A DNA stretch of 5,607 nucleotides from JBHIFB01 sp046760905 (GTDB lineage: Bacteria > Gemmatimonadota > CAZMKB01), in contig JBHIFB010000173.1 in assembly GCA_046760905.1 (NCBI GenBank), positions 1-5,607 on the forward strand, given 5' to 3'. The position numbers and the translations under genes are program-made. This document shows positions 1-5,607 of this stretch, piece after piece. A model generated the notes under the pieces. That model was not told the origin of the DNA. It saw nothing but the letters and a program-made list of their open reading frames with translations, and did not search any database. The stretch's first letter is position 1; every line of letters starts with the position of its first letter.

Positions 1-12
1 ATATGTAAGGCC

Positions 13-110
13 GGGAGTGCAAGAGTCCTGGTGGGCTCTCTGGACTTCAAATCCAGTATGGGGCGGCTGATACCGTCCTGGGTGGGTTCGATTCCCACAC
101 ACTCCCGCCA
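13..110 (+). tRNA. selC: tRNA-Sec (anticodon UCA), selenocysteine tRNA
   Basis: This tRNA decodes UGA as selenocysteine. It would be charged with serine, converted by SelA, and delivered by SelB. The 98 bases fold as a bacterial tRNA-Sec. The acceptor stem is 13-19 with 100-106. The D stem is 6 bp (23-28 with 33-38) closed by a 4-base TGGT loop. The anticodon stem is 40-44 with 52-56, with loop CTTCAAA and anticodon TCA at 47-49. A long variable arm pairs 61-66 with 73-78. The T stem is 82-86 with 94-98 around TTCGATT. The discriminator is G107 and CCA is encoded at 108-110. The anticodon arm, CTGGACTTCAAATCCAG, is the same as I recall for E. coli selC. The eighth acceptor pair expected in the bacterial 8+5 design is a C20/A99 mismatch. 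No selA or selB lies in the window. Identification is secure. Confidence 0.97.
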
Positions 111-145
111 TATTATATTTATCTCAGGATGGTGTGGCATTCCCA

Positions 146-157
146 TTCCTCGAGGAA
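146..157. repeat. 12-bp perfect palindrome TTCCTCGAGGAA
   Basis: A perfect 12-bp palindrome lies 36 bases past the tRNA-Sec 3' end. It could be a small operator-like site or a short hairpin (TTCC/GGAA around TCGA). No T-run follows, so it is not a convincing intrinsic terminator for selC. It is the clearest symmetric element in the 222-base gap between selC and the coiled-coil gene; otherwise I see no gene there. Confidence 0.3.
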
Positions 158-262
158 GTACTTGTGAAGGGAAGGGATTTGTTGTTATCTTTCCTGATGA
201 ATGTTGCCCACCAGGTGCTGCTTGATGAACCTATCGGGGGAATTTAGTTAAAACCGGTGGAA

Positions 263-268
263 GATAAT
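263..268 (+). promoter_or_regulatory. possible -10 element (GATAAT) ahead of the coiled-coil gene
   Basis: GATAAT matches the sigma-70-type -10 consensus at 5 of 6 positions and sits 64 bases before the start codon of the coiled-coil gene. I see no good -35 box at the usual 16-18 base spacing, so this is only a weak candidate. The gene could instead be read through from selC or use another sigma factor. Confidence 0.2.
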
Positions 269-332
269 GGGCTTGTCGTAGGATCTTTACTATCCGACCA
301 TACTTACCTATCCCCATGGAGAGGAGGCACCG

Positions 333-1316
333 ATGGCTAAGAAAAGTGAAATTTCTGACAGGAGTACGAAGGCGGAGATCCTTGAAGCATACCGCGACCT
401 CAAGAAGGAGATCGATGAGTTGGAAAAAGGAGTGAAGCAGGAACCGGCAAAAAGGGTAGAACCGACAGAAGTTTCCTATACTTCGGACTATCTCATACAG
501 GAGCTCACAACTCTTAAAATCGCAATATCCGGTTCACTCGCTGAACTTGAAGGCAAGCTTGTCGAGGAATCCAACAGACTCGAGGAAATCAAAAGCGCCA
601 TGCGGGAAGGCGTGCGTAGACTGAAGGAAATACACGACATAGAGCTCGAGGCGGATACACTCGCCAACATCAGGAAGAGGCAGGAAGAGGAGAAACTGAA
701 GTTTGAGAAGGAAATGGGGGATGTGAAAGCGCAGTGGGAGAAGGAGAAGAGGGAACACGAGGAGGCTGTGAAGGAAAGGGATGAAGCCCTAAAGAGGAAA
801 AGAGTCCGGGACGAAGAGGAATACCAGTATCAGATGAAGATAAAACGCAGGCAGGATTCCGATGCCCTCAACGAGGAGCTCGCAAAGAGAAGATCGGCCT
901 TTGAGAAGGAAATAAGGGAAAAGGAACAGAAGATTCTCGAACGTGAGGCCTCGATCCAGGAGAAGGAGGAAGAGTTCACGAGATTAAGGAAAGAAGTCGA
1001 GCAGTTCCCGAAGACCCTCGAAGAGAAAGTGAAGCAGGCGAGGGAAGAGGCGATTAAAGAGACCGAGGAGCGGCTTCAGATGGAGAAGTTCATGCTCGAG
1101 AAGGACATGGAGAGGATGAAGGAGCTCCATGATCTAACCATGAACAGTAACGATGAGAAGATAAAAGAGCGGGAGCTTCGCATAAAGAACCTGGAAAAGG
1201 ACCTGAAGGAAGCTCAGGCTCAAACCCATGTCGTCGCGACGAAAGCCGTTGAAGGTATCGCCGGAATCCACATCAAGGCCTTTGGGCCGGAGAAAAAGGA
1301 GAAAGAGGAAAACTGA
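333..1316 (+). CDS. Charged coiled-coil protein of unknown function
   Basis: I do not recognise a named family for this 327-residue protein. It has no signal peptide or membrane segment and is probably cytoplasmic. The N-terminus carries a short helical segment (TKAEILEAYRDLKKEIDELE, about residues 13-32). A low-complexity linker rich in Glu, Lys and Pro follows, to about residue 50. From about 55 to 300 it is nearly continuous Glu/Lys/Arg-rich helix with heptad-like spacing, interrupted at a Pro (QFPKTLEEK, near 226). The C-terminus departs from coiled coil with a small-residue segment, VVATKAVEGIAGIHIKAFGP, and then a charged tail. The ATG is firm: GAGGAGG at 321-327 precedes it by 5 bases. 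The stop lies 3 bases from the stop of the convergent propeller gene. The layout suggests a structural, filament-like or scaffold protein, but that is inference. Similarity to myosin-like proteins would only reflect the coiled coil. Confidence 0.9.
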   Translation: MAKKSEISDRSTKAEILEAYRDLKKEIDELEKGVKQEPAKRVEPTEVSYTSDYLIQELTTLKIAISGSLAELEGKLVEESNRLEEIKSAMREGVRRLKEIHDIELEADTLANIRKRQEEEKLKFEKEMGDVKAQWEKEKREHEEAVKERDEALKRKRVRDEEEYQYQMKIKRRQDSDALNEELAKRRSAFEKEIREKEQKILEREASIQEKEEEFTRLRKEVEQFPKTLEEKVKQAREEAIKETEERLQMEKFMLEKDMERMKELHDLTMNSNDEKIKERELRIKNLEKDLKEAQAQTHVVATKAVEGIAGIHIKAFGPEKKEKEEN

Positions 1317-1319
1317 TCC

Positions 1320-2642
1320 CTATGGTATTACATGGAACCAGAAGCTATCAACTGCCTTCCTGCGCGAATCGGTGTCGAACGCGATTGTGTAGAGGACGTA
1401 TCGCCCCACCGGAGCTGCATCGGGTATCGTGCCTGATAGCTCAACGCTGTGGCTTTCACCGGCTGTGAGTGTGAGCGAAAAGGGCCCGATGACCGGGTTT
1501 CCTGCGAAGGGCACACCTCCCGGAAGAACGAGAAATGACATCGCCCTCACAGATTCCTCATCCGTACCCGTTTGCTCGATGTTCACGGTAAAAACAAGCG
1601 TTCCCCCGCGCCTTATGATGCGGCGCTCAGGCACCGCATTCACCTCTATCCACGGTGCTTCCCAGAGTGCTATTGCGGTGGGTCCCTGGCCGACCTGATA
1701 GTCGGTGACATATTCATCGGGTATGTCATATACTGACACGGTATTGCTGTCGAAGGACACCGCGTACATGTACCCCTCGGTACATACAGCAACATCCATG
1801 GCCGTAGTACCTGTCGTAATCGGATCCTCCGAACCGTGGAGCAGCGTGTTGCTTATGGTATTGTGCAGATATACCTCACCGTTTTCGATCCAGCCCCCTG
1901 CGGCGGCATACAGGAAACCTAGGCCCGTTATCGCTGCCCGCGCCGGGAACCCTCCTGTCCAGACGCTGTCTGTGACTGTGCCCGTCGCCGAATCGACGCA
2001 GTAGATCGTCCCGAAGCTCGTTGCGTAGTCGCCTGTACAAATCACGTTCAGCTCCCCCTGCGGATCCATCACCAGATCCTGCGCGTTCTTACCGACCGTT
2101 ACTGTGTCGATTACCGACTCCGTCGTGAGATCTATCACCGATACGGTCCCATCACCATACTCAGGCCAGGCCACACCCGTATTGGCCACATAGAGTAGAC
2201 CGCCTTCTACAAGTAGCCCCTCCGGTCCCACCCCAACACCAATCGTGCTAACGACTTCCCCCAGGCTCACATCAACCTTTGAAACAGTGTTTGTCAGAAA
2301 ATTGGTTACATACATTGTCTCATCATCATAGAATGCCGCAGACCAGGGATTGTTCCCCTCTCCCAGGTCTATTACAGAGAGGAGCGAATCTCCCAAAAGA
2401 TCTATCACATACATATCTGCTGAGCCTGAGTTGATGACATATGCTCTATCACCTCTCACCACGATGTCATTGGGCCAGTCGCCGAGCGTCACGATGTCAT
2501 CGTAGACAGTACCGTTTTCAAGATCCACTTTAGAGAGAGTCCCCCCGAGCCCGTTCACCACATAGAGGCTTTTCGTAAGCTGGGAGATGGCATTCGAGGC
2601 CGCGATTGAGGTAAAAAAAATTGCGATTAAAACATTCTTCAC
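1320..2642 (-). CDS. Secreted seven-bladed YncE/BtuG-like propeller with C-terminal Ig-like domain
   Basis: This is a 440-residue exported protein. Residues 1-18 form a Sec signal peptide (MKNVLIAIFF core, likely cut after SNA). There is no lipobox, unlike its upstream paralogue. Seven YVTN-type blade strands can be counted in order: LYVVNG, AYVINS, MYVTNF, LYVANT, NVICTG, LYAAAG and MYAVSF, over about residues 26-328. Residues 330-440 form a separate beta-rich Ig-like domain (RRGGTLVFTVNIEQ, then LTLTAGESHSVEL, then APVGRYVLYTIAF) of a type common at the ends of surface proteins in FCB-group and candidate phyla. The GTG start at 2642-2640 has AAGGAGG at 2648-2654, 5 bases away, and overlaps the preceding stop as GTGA, so translation is probably coupled. 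It is the last gene of the operon seen here. The likely role is ligand binding at the cell surface with the TonB receptor. The ligand is unproven, and how it stays attached is unclear. Confidence 0.9.
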   Translation of the reverse strand: MKNVLIAIFFTSIAASNAISQLTKSLYVVNGLGGTLSKVDLENGTVYDDIVTLGDWPNDIVVRGDRAYVINSGSADMYVIDLLGDSLLSVIDLGEGNNPWSAAFYDDETMYVTNFLTNTVSKVDVSLGEVVSTIGVGVGPEGLLVEGGLLYVANTGVAWPEYGDGTVSVIDLTTESVIDTVTVGKNAQDLVMDPQGELNVICTGDYATSFGTIYCVDSATGTVTDSVWTGGFPARAAITGLGFLYAAAGGWIENGEVYLHNTISNTLLHGSEDPITTGTTAMDVAVCTEGYMYAVSFDSNTVSVYDIPDEYVTDYQVGQGPTAIALWEAPWIEVNAVPERRIIRRGGTLVFTVNIEQTGTDEESVRAMSFLVLPGGVPFAGNPVIGPFSLTLTAGESHSVELSGTIPDAAPVGRYVLYTIAFDTDSRRKAVDSFWFHVIP

Positions 2643-3805
2643 CTTTGCCTCCTTGCGCGCTGGGATTTTTCAGAATTCGGGAGAGAAGCGTTTTCACGAA
2701 AATGCGAGACCGGTTCACCTGGGGAAGCCTCTTCTTCTGAGATTAAAATCCTCACCGGTCCATCCCCGACACCTATTCGCCGCATGACGGTGCCTGTGGA
2801 TCTATCGAGCAGGATAACCCGGTCTGCATCGAACTCGCAAATATAGAGGGTGCCGCTCGATGGATCCGATTCTATGTCGGTGTAGCCGTCCCCGCCCAGG
2901 AGTGGACTGACGGAGTCGTTTATTATCTCGAGGCTTGCGGCCTCATAGGCCATCACACCGCCCCAGTAGCCTGCTACATATATTATGCCCTCAGCTGCCT
3001 CACACATCGACGAGGGGTTTCCACCGAGAGACACCGTATCGAGAGGGACCATTGAAACCTGGTCGATTATGTGGACCTCTCCCTCCTCTGCCTCCCCATT
3101 CTGTGTGTAGGAGCCGGTACAGAGAACATGAAGCCGACCGGTCTGGTCAAGGAGAAGATCCTGCGGGTTAGTGCCGACGTATGTAGCTCCAACCTCGGTG
3201 CCGGTTGAGCGGTTGAGCTTGATTACCTTACCCCTGCCGAATGAACCGTACCGGTACGCAGTGTCAGTGACATAGACGCCATCTTCGTCTGATGCGACAG
3301 CCTCAAGCGTTGTGCCGACTTCGATACGCTCGGACACGATCCAGGCTCCGAGGTCGATGACTGCCACCTCGCCGGTGAGGAAGTTTGTTACCCAGAGCCT
3401 TGTCCCGTCGCTCTCACACTCCCATGGGTTTTGACCCAAGCCCACGTCGATGCGCCTTGTGACCCTCCCTGTTTCTCTGTCTATCTCCATAACCTGGTTG
3501 TCACCGGAGTTAACAACATAGAGAATTCCGCCCCCGGCCTCACCAGAGATGTCATTCGGCCACTTGCCGAGCTCAAGGACATCGTTGTATACGTTTCCAT
3601 TAGCGAGGTCTATCCCGGAGAGGGTTTCAGAGAGTCCGTTGACGACATAGGCCATCCTCTCACCGGCCGGGAAGAGGCCCGTTTCCACAGACTGGGGATC
3701 GGTGCTGCAGCCGGATGTGAAACTCGCAGTTGCGAGTGCGAGAAGCCCGTAAAGGATACCTTCAACACCCCTTTCCTGAGTGAATGGCTTCCCACGAACT
3801 GTCAT
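2639..3805 (-). CDS. Seven-bladed YncE/BtuG-like beta-propeller lipoprotein
   Basis: This 388-residue protein looks like a surface lipoprotein. A hydrophobic segment (about 17-31) ends in TSGC with Cys33 as the probable lipidated residue; Thr at -3 makes the lipobox imperfect. Seven blade strands follow: AYVVNG, LYVVNS, LWVTNF, VYVTDT, LHVLCT, IYVAGY and LYICEF. That blade count and length fit BtuG, the Bacteroides surface lipoprotein that binds corrinoids and partners BtuB, and also E. coli YncE, encoded next to the TonB receptor gene yncD. The first blade matches its downstream paralogue at about 23 of 34 positions, including WPNDI. The ATG has AGGAGG at 3813-3818, 7 bases upstream. The odd basic C-terminal tail (ARRQR) is encoded by the next gene's Shine-Dalgarno region. 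I infer ligand capture for the receptor. A btuG-like identity is probable but not certain, so no symbol is given. Confidence 0.9.
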   Translation of the reverse strand: MTVRGKPFTQERGVEGILYGLLALATASFTSGCSTDPQSVETGLFPAGERMAYVVNGLSETLSGIDLANGNVYNDVLELGKWPNDISGEAGGGILYVVNSGDNQVMEIDRETGRVTRRIDVGLGQNPWECESDGTRLWVTNFLTGEVAVIDLGAWIVSERIEVGTTLEAVASDEDGVYVTDTAYRYGSFGRGKVIKLNRSTGTEVGATYVGTNPQDLLLDQTGRLHVLCTGSYTQNGEAEEGEVHIIDQVSMVPLDTVSLGGNPSSMCEAAEGIIYVAGYWGGVMAYEAASLEIINDSVSPLLGGDGYTDIESDPSSGTLYICEFDADRVILLDRSTGTVMRRIGVGDGPVRILISEEEASPGEPVSHFRENASLPNSEKSQRARRQR

Positions 3806-3840
3806 GAGACTGCCTCCTCTGCGGCATGTGATAACAAAGC

Positions 3841-3869
3841 TTTATAAAGCGGCTCTTCTGCCTGCTAAA
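3841..3869 (-). promoter_or_regulatory. possible internal promoter ahead of the lipoprotein propeller gene
   Basis: Read on the minus strand, TATAAA (3841-3846, 5 of 6 to TATAAT) follows TTTAGC (3864-3869, 3 of 6 to TTGACA) with an ideal 17-base spacer. The -10 lies inside a 12-bp palindrome, GCTTTATAAAGC (3839-3850). Transcription would begin near 3834 and give a leader of about 30 bases containing the Shine-Dalgarno. The -35 is weak, and FCB-group promoters can differ from sigma-70, so this is tentative. Confidence 0.28.
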
Positions 3870-3875
3870 ATGCAC

Positions 3876-3932
3876 AAGCCTCACAACTCAAATGGCAGAG
3901 TTCTTCCCTGTCCCGGTCATGTGTGAGGCCTT
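3876..3932 (-). other. nested inverted repeat in the 145-base intergenic gap (possible structured RNA)
   Basis: On the minus-strand transcript, AAGGCCTCACA (3932-3922) can pair with TGTGAGGCTT (3885-3876), giving 10 pairs with one bulged C. Inside it, AACTC (3903-3899) pairs with GAGTT (3890-3886) around an 8-base loop, immediately next to the outer stem. The left side of the internal loop holds a GGGACAGGGAAG stretch. The element begins about 20 bases after the stop of the multidomain surface protein. It could be a processing or mRNA-stability structure, a translation-regulating leader, or a DNA operator. No run of T directly follows the outer stem, so a plain intrinsic terminator is unlikely. 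Confidence 0.4.
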
Positions 3933-3950
3933 CTATCTGTCAAAGCACTC

Positions 3951-5270
3951 CTACCTCTGGTGTATGATCTTCATCCTGAATGAGCTGGTATCCAGCTCGA
4001 GGTTCACCAGATATATCCCCGATGGGCACAACATTCCGCGATCGTCTCTCCCGTCCCAGATTATTCTGTGGATTCCACCTTGCGCGTGTCCATCCATAAG
4101 GACCTTCACCAGCTTCCCTCTCACATCGAACACCGATAGTTTTACATACGCTTCCTGGGAAGTTTCGAAAGATACGGTCGTTTGACCGTTAAATGGATTC
4201 GGATAGCAGGGCAGGGGAGTCGTCCTCTTCCGGTCTATGTCGGAAGTGGTCTCATCACGGATCCCCAGCGGCGCCTCGATCTCCCTGTTGAACGGGTCAA
4301 GCAGATTCTCGCCGGTGTCGCTCTCAAGCCGCTGGCTCACGGTGAGTACCGGCAGCGGGCTTCCGTAGTTTTGAGGTGAGTCGAGGCGGAGCTCGACCGA
4401 TGTGTCTGAGATGCGGATCACGGAATCCGCTTCAGTGAGATTTCTTCCATCGATGGCGAAAAACTGCGGGGGGATGTCCTGGCTTACCTCGAGGGCTTTG
4501 GAGAAGCTCACCTGTATCGCATCTGGGGAAATGGCCCGTGCCGAGACGACTTCGAACGGGAATGCCCTCGATGTCCAGTTTATGTGACAAATCGCATCCA
4601 GGTCGAAACCCGCCTGTGGTGGCAGATCGAGGCCGGTGTCTGTTACCAGGTCACCGTCTTCGTCATAGGTGTCGCTGCCGGTGTCGATGATCCTTATGAA
4701 TCTCACATTTGGGAGTCCTACTTCCTCCAGATCGAACTGGTCACCTCCAGAAAGAAGCGGATCTGTAGGGTCGGGTATCCCATCATTGCTCATGACCGGA
4801 TCGACACCGGCGAATCCCGCATACCTGTGCGGGTTGCCCGGCGGCTCTATCCCGGGCAGAATATCGAACGGGAATCTGTGGTAGCAAATCCCGTCCTGGC
4901 TCACTTCCACGAGTGCCGTTTCGATGTATCTGTTGAGAGAATCGCCGGCGACGAAGAAGGGATTCTCGAAGACGGTGAAATCGGGGCCCGGTCCGTCCAC
5001 GATGATGTTGTCTTCGAAAGAGAGGGTGATCTGGCCGGAGTTTCCGAGGCTCACCACATCTAGCGACCCCTCGAGCTCTCCCCCGCCGCGCGGCAGGCCG
5101 AGAACGATCTGCGGCAGTGAGTCCGCCCCGTAGCCGGCATTCGAGCCGGGGCTGAATGCGACCACCGAATCGGCCCCCGGGCTCTGAGCCCCAAGCGGGC
5201 TGGTAAGGCACAGGATGAGGATCGGCATGATCCCTGTCGTTGCTATATTAATCAGGGATTCGTCTTTCAT
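3951..5270 (-). CDS. Secreted surface protein: DGPGPDF-type N-domain, Ig-like domain, PNPFN/FlgD-like C-terminal module
   Basis: This 439-residue protein has a Sec signal (about 1-28, ending SPLGA). Residues 35-235 form a globular domain of a family I recall in secreted proteins with various sorting tails. Its signature runs VVSLGNSGQITLSF, DGPGPDFTVFENPF, SGGDQFDL, VRFIRIIDTG and GFDLDAI, and the acidic stretch DTYDEDGDLVTDTG may bind calcium. Residues 238-330 look like a bacterial Ig-like (Big_5/SwmB-type) domain, VSARAISPDAIQVSFSKAL. Residues 354-439 (PCYPNPFNG, VFDVRGKLVK, WDGRDDRG, SGIYLVNL) are a FlgD-like or type IX secretion sorting module. I chose the ATG at 5270 because GGAG at 5277-5280 sits 6 bases upstream; a GTG at 5282 lacks such a site. 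It overlaps the receptor's 3' end by 23 bases, implying coupled expression. The role is probably an accessory surface component of the receptor system; the biochemical activity is unknown. Confidence 0.88.
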   Translation of the reverse strand: MKDESLINIATTGIMPILILCLTSPLGAQSPGADSVVAFSPGSNAGYGADSLPQIVLGLPRGGGELEGSLDVVSLGNSGQITLSFEDNIIVDGPGPDFTVFENPFFVAGDSLNRYIETALVEVSQDGICYHRFPFDILPGIEPPGNPHRYAGFAGVDPVMSNDGIPDPTDPLLSGGDQFDLEEVGLPNVRFIRIIDTGSDTYDEDGDLVTDTGLDLPPQAGFDLDAICHINWTSRAFPFEVVSARAISPDAIQVSFSKALEVSQDIPPQFFAIDGRNLTEADSVIRISDTSVELRLDSPQNYGSPLPVLTVSQRLESDTGENLLDPFNREIEAPLGIRDETTSDIDRKRTTPLPCYPNPFNGQTTVSFETSQEAYVKLSVFDVRGKLVKVLMDGHAQGGIHRIIWDGRDDRGMLCPSGIYLVNLELDTSSFRMKIIHQR

Positions 5271-5607
5271 GGCTAACTCCACGTTTCAGCGAAAAATCAA
5301 GCGCCGCCATCACCGTCATTCCAGGGACGGGGAACTCGTCCACATCGTAGTAACTCTTGCCACCTATGTTTTTGATGGAAAAAAAGAGCGAGATCTCCTT
5401 CCAGAGAGAGTATTTCATGTTGAGATCTATCACATCGTGTCCATCCAACCACTTGCTGTTAGTCTTTGTCAGGTACCTCTTTCCCACCCGCATCCAGGAG
5501 ACACCGATTGAGAGCCGCGTTGAAGCATATGTCTCGAGAGAGAGGCAGGAGACGGAGCCGGGCCGTCTGACCAGCTGCTTGTCCCTGGTGAGTGGATCAT
5601 CCCCGCG
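5248..5607 (-). CDS. TonB-dependent outer-membrane receptor, BtuB-like, C-terminal fragment (partial)
   Basis: The reading frame is open from the window edge to TAA at 5250-5248, giving the last 119 residues; the start is outside. The fragment reads as the final strands of a TonB-dependent beta-barrel. LVRRPGSVS and LSIGVSWMRVGKRYLTK resemble the LRRP and GKRY segments of BtuB-type receptors. VIDLNMKY and SIKNIGGKSYYDVDEFPVPG then correspond to the conserved 'NLFDKxY' region, followed by the last strand VMAALDFSL. Such receptors import corrinoids, iron chelates or other ligands across the outer membrane using TonB-ExbBD energy. About 12 charged residues (KRGVSHERRIPD) follow the last strand, where receptors normally end in an aromatic residue. 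The stop overlaps the next gene by 23 bases. The companion propeller genes favour a corrinoid receptor, but the plug and ligand-binding loops are not visible. Confidence 0.82.
   Translation of the reverse strand, partial: RGDDPLTRDKQLVRRPGSVSCLSLETYASTRLSIGVSWMRVGKRYLTKTNSKWLDGHDVIDLNMKYSLWKEISLFFSIKNIGGKSYYDVDEFPVPGMTVMAALDFSLKRGVSHERRIPD
5277..5280 (-). promoter_or_regulatory. ribosome binding site (GGAG) deciding the start of the multidomain surface protein
   Basis: GGAG on the minus strand lies 6 bases before the ATG at 5270-5268 and within the coding end of the receptor gene. It favours this ATG over the in-frame GTG four codons upstream, which would contain the site within its own codons. 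Confidence 0.6.

Noticed and set aside
31..225. A 64-codon open frame on the plus strand
   Set aside because: It starts inside the tRNA-Sec, has no ribosome site, and its translation has no protein-like pattern.
111..332. Integration-site scar of a mobile element next to the tRNA gene
   Set aside because: tRNA genes, including selC, can host insertions, but I see no repeat of the tRNA 3' end, integrase or other mobile sequence in the window.
1277..1288. GGCC-TTTG-GGCC hairpin near the end of the coiled-coil gene as a terminator
   Set aside because: The stem is only 4 bp and no T-run follows it in either transcript direction.
1314..1316. The TGA stop of the coiled-coil gene as a selenocysteine codon, given selC nearby
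   Set aside because: Reading through gives no meaningful protein extension, it enters sequence antisense to the propeller gene, and no SECIS-like hairpin is apparent after it.
3431..3847. A 138-codon plus-strand frame opposite the lipoprotein propeller
   Set aside because: It is a shadow of the propeller gene, whose seven blade repeats are on the other strand.
3806..3950. Cobalamin riboswitch upstream of the lipoprotein propeller
   Set aside because: I looked for the B12-box pattern and the conserved core. Only a short GGGACAGGGAA-like stretch is present, and the gap is short for this riboswitch class. Any such switch would more likely precede the receptor gene outside the window.
4584..5063. 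A 159-codon open frame on the plus strand
   Set aside because: It lies entirely antisense to the multidomain surface protein, whose frame shows clear domains and a signal peptide. It has no recognisable motif.

Overview
The window suggests a Gram-negative bacterium of the Fibrobacterota-Chlorobiota-Bacteroidota superphylum or a neighbouring candidate phylum. It carries a TonB-dependent outer-membrane receptor, secreted proteins with Sec and lipoprotein signals, and a C-terminal PNPFN/FlgD-like module typical of that group. The first gene is a selenocysteine tRNA, so the host very probably makes selenoproteins. I cannot name the species.

Plus strand, 1-1316: selC (tRNA-Sec, anticodon UCA, CCA encoded) lies at 13-110. 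A 222-base gap follows with no convincing gene, one short palindrome and a possible -10 element. Then comes a 327-residue, highly charged cytoplasmic coiled-coil protein of unknown function (333-1316).

Minus strand, 5607 down to 1320: a compact surface-protein operon, read right to left. It holds (1) the C-terminal 119 residues of a BtuB-like TonB-dependent receptor, cut by the window edge; (2) a secreted multidomain surface protein, overlapping the receptor stop by 23 bases; (3) after a 145-base gap with an inverted repeat and a possible internal promoter, a seven-bladed YncE/BtuG-like propeller lipoprotein; (4) a second, paralogous seven-bladed propeller with an ordinary Sec signal and an extra C-terminal Ig-like domain, coupled to gene 3 by a GTGA overlap. 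Its stop faces the coiled-coil gene's stop with only 3 bases between.

Reading of the system: a TonB-dependent receptor next to YncE-type propellers matches known pairs, namely BtuB-BtuG in Bacteroides corrinoid uptake and yncD-yncE in E. coli. I infer a surface capture-and-import complex, with corrinoid as the leading candidate substrate. The receptor barrel would import, the lipoprotein propeller would capture or act as a lid, and the second propeller and the multidomain protein would be accessory surface components. The substrate is not proven by this window. No cobalamin riboswitch is visible, and one would be expected upstream of the receptor, beyond position 5607.
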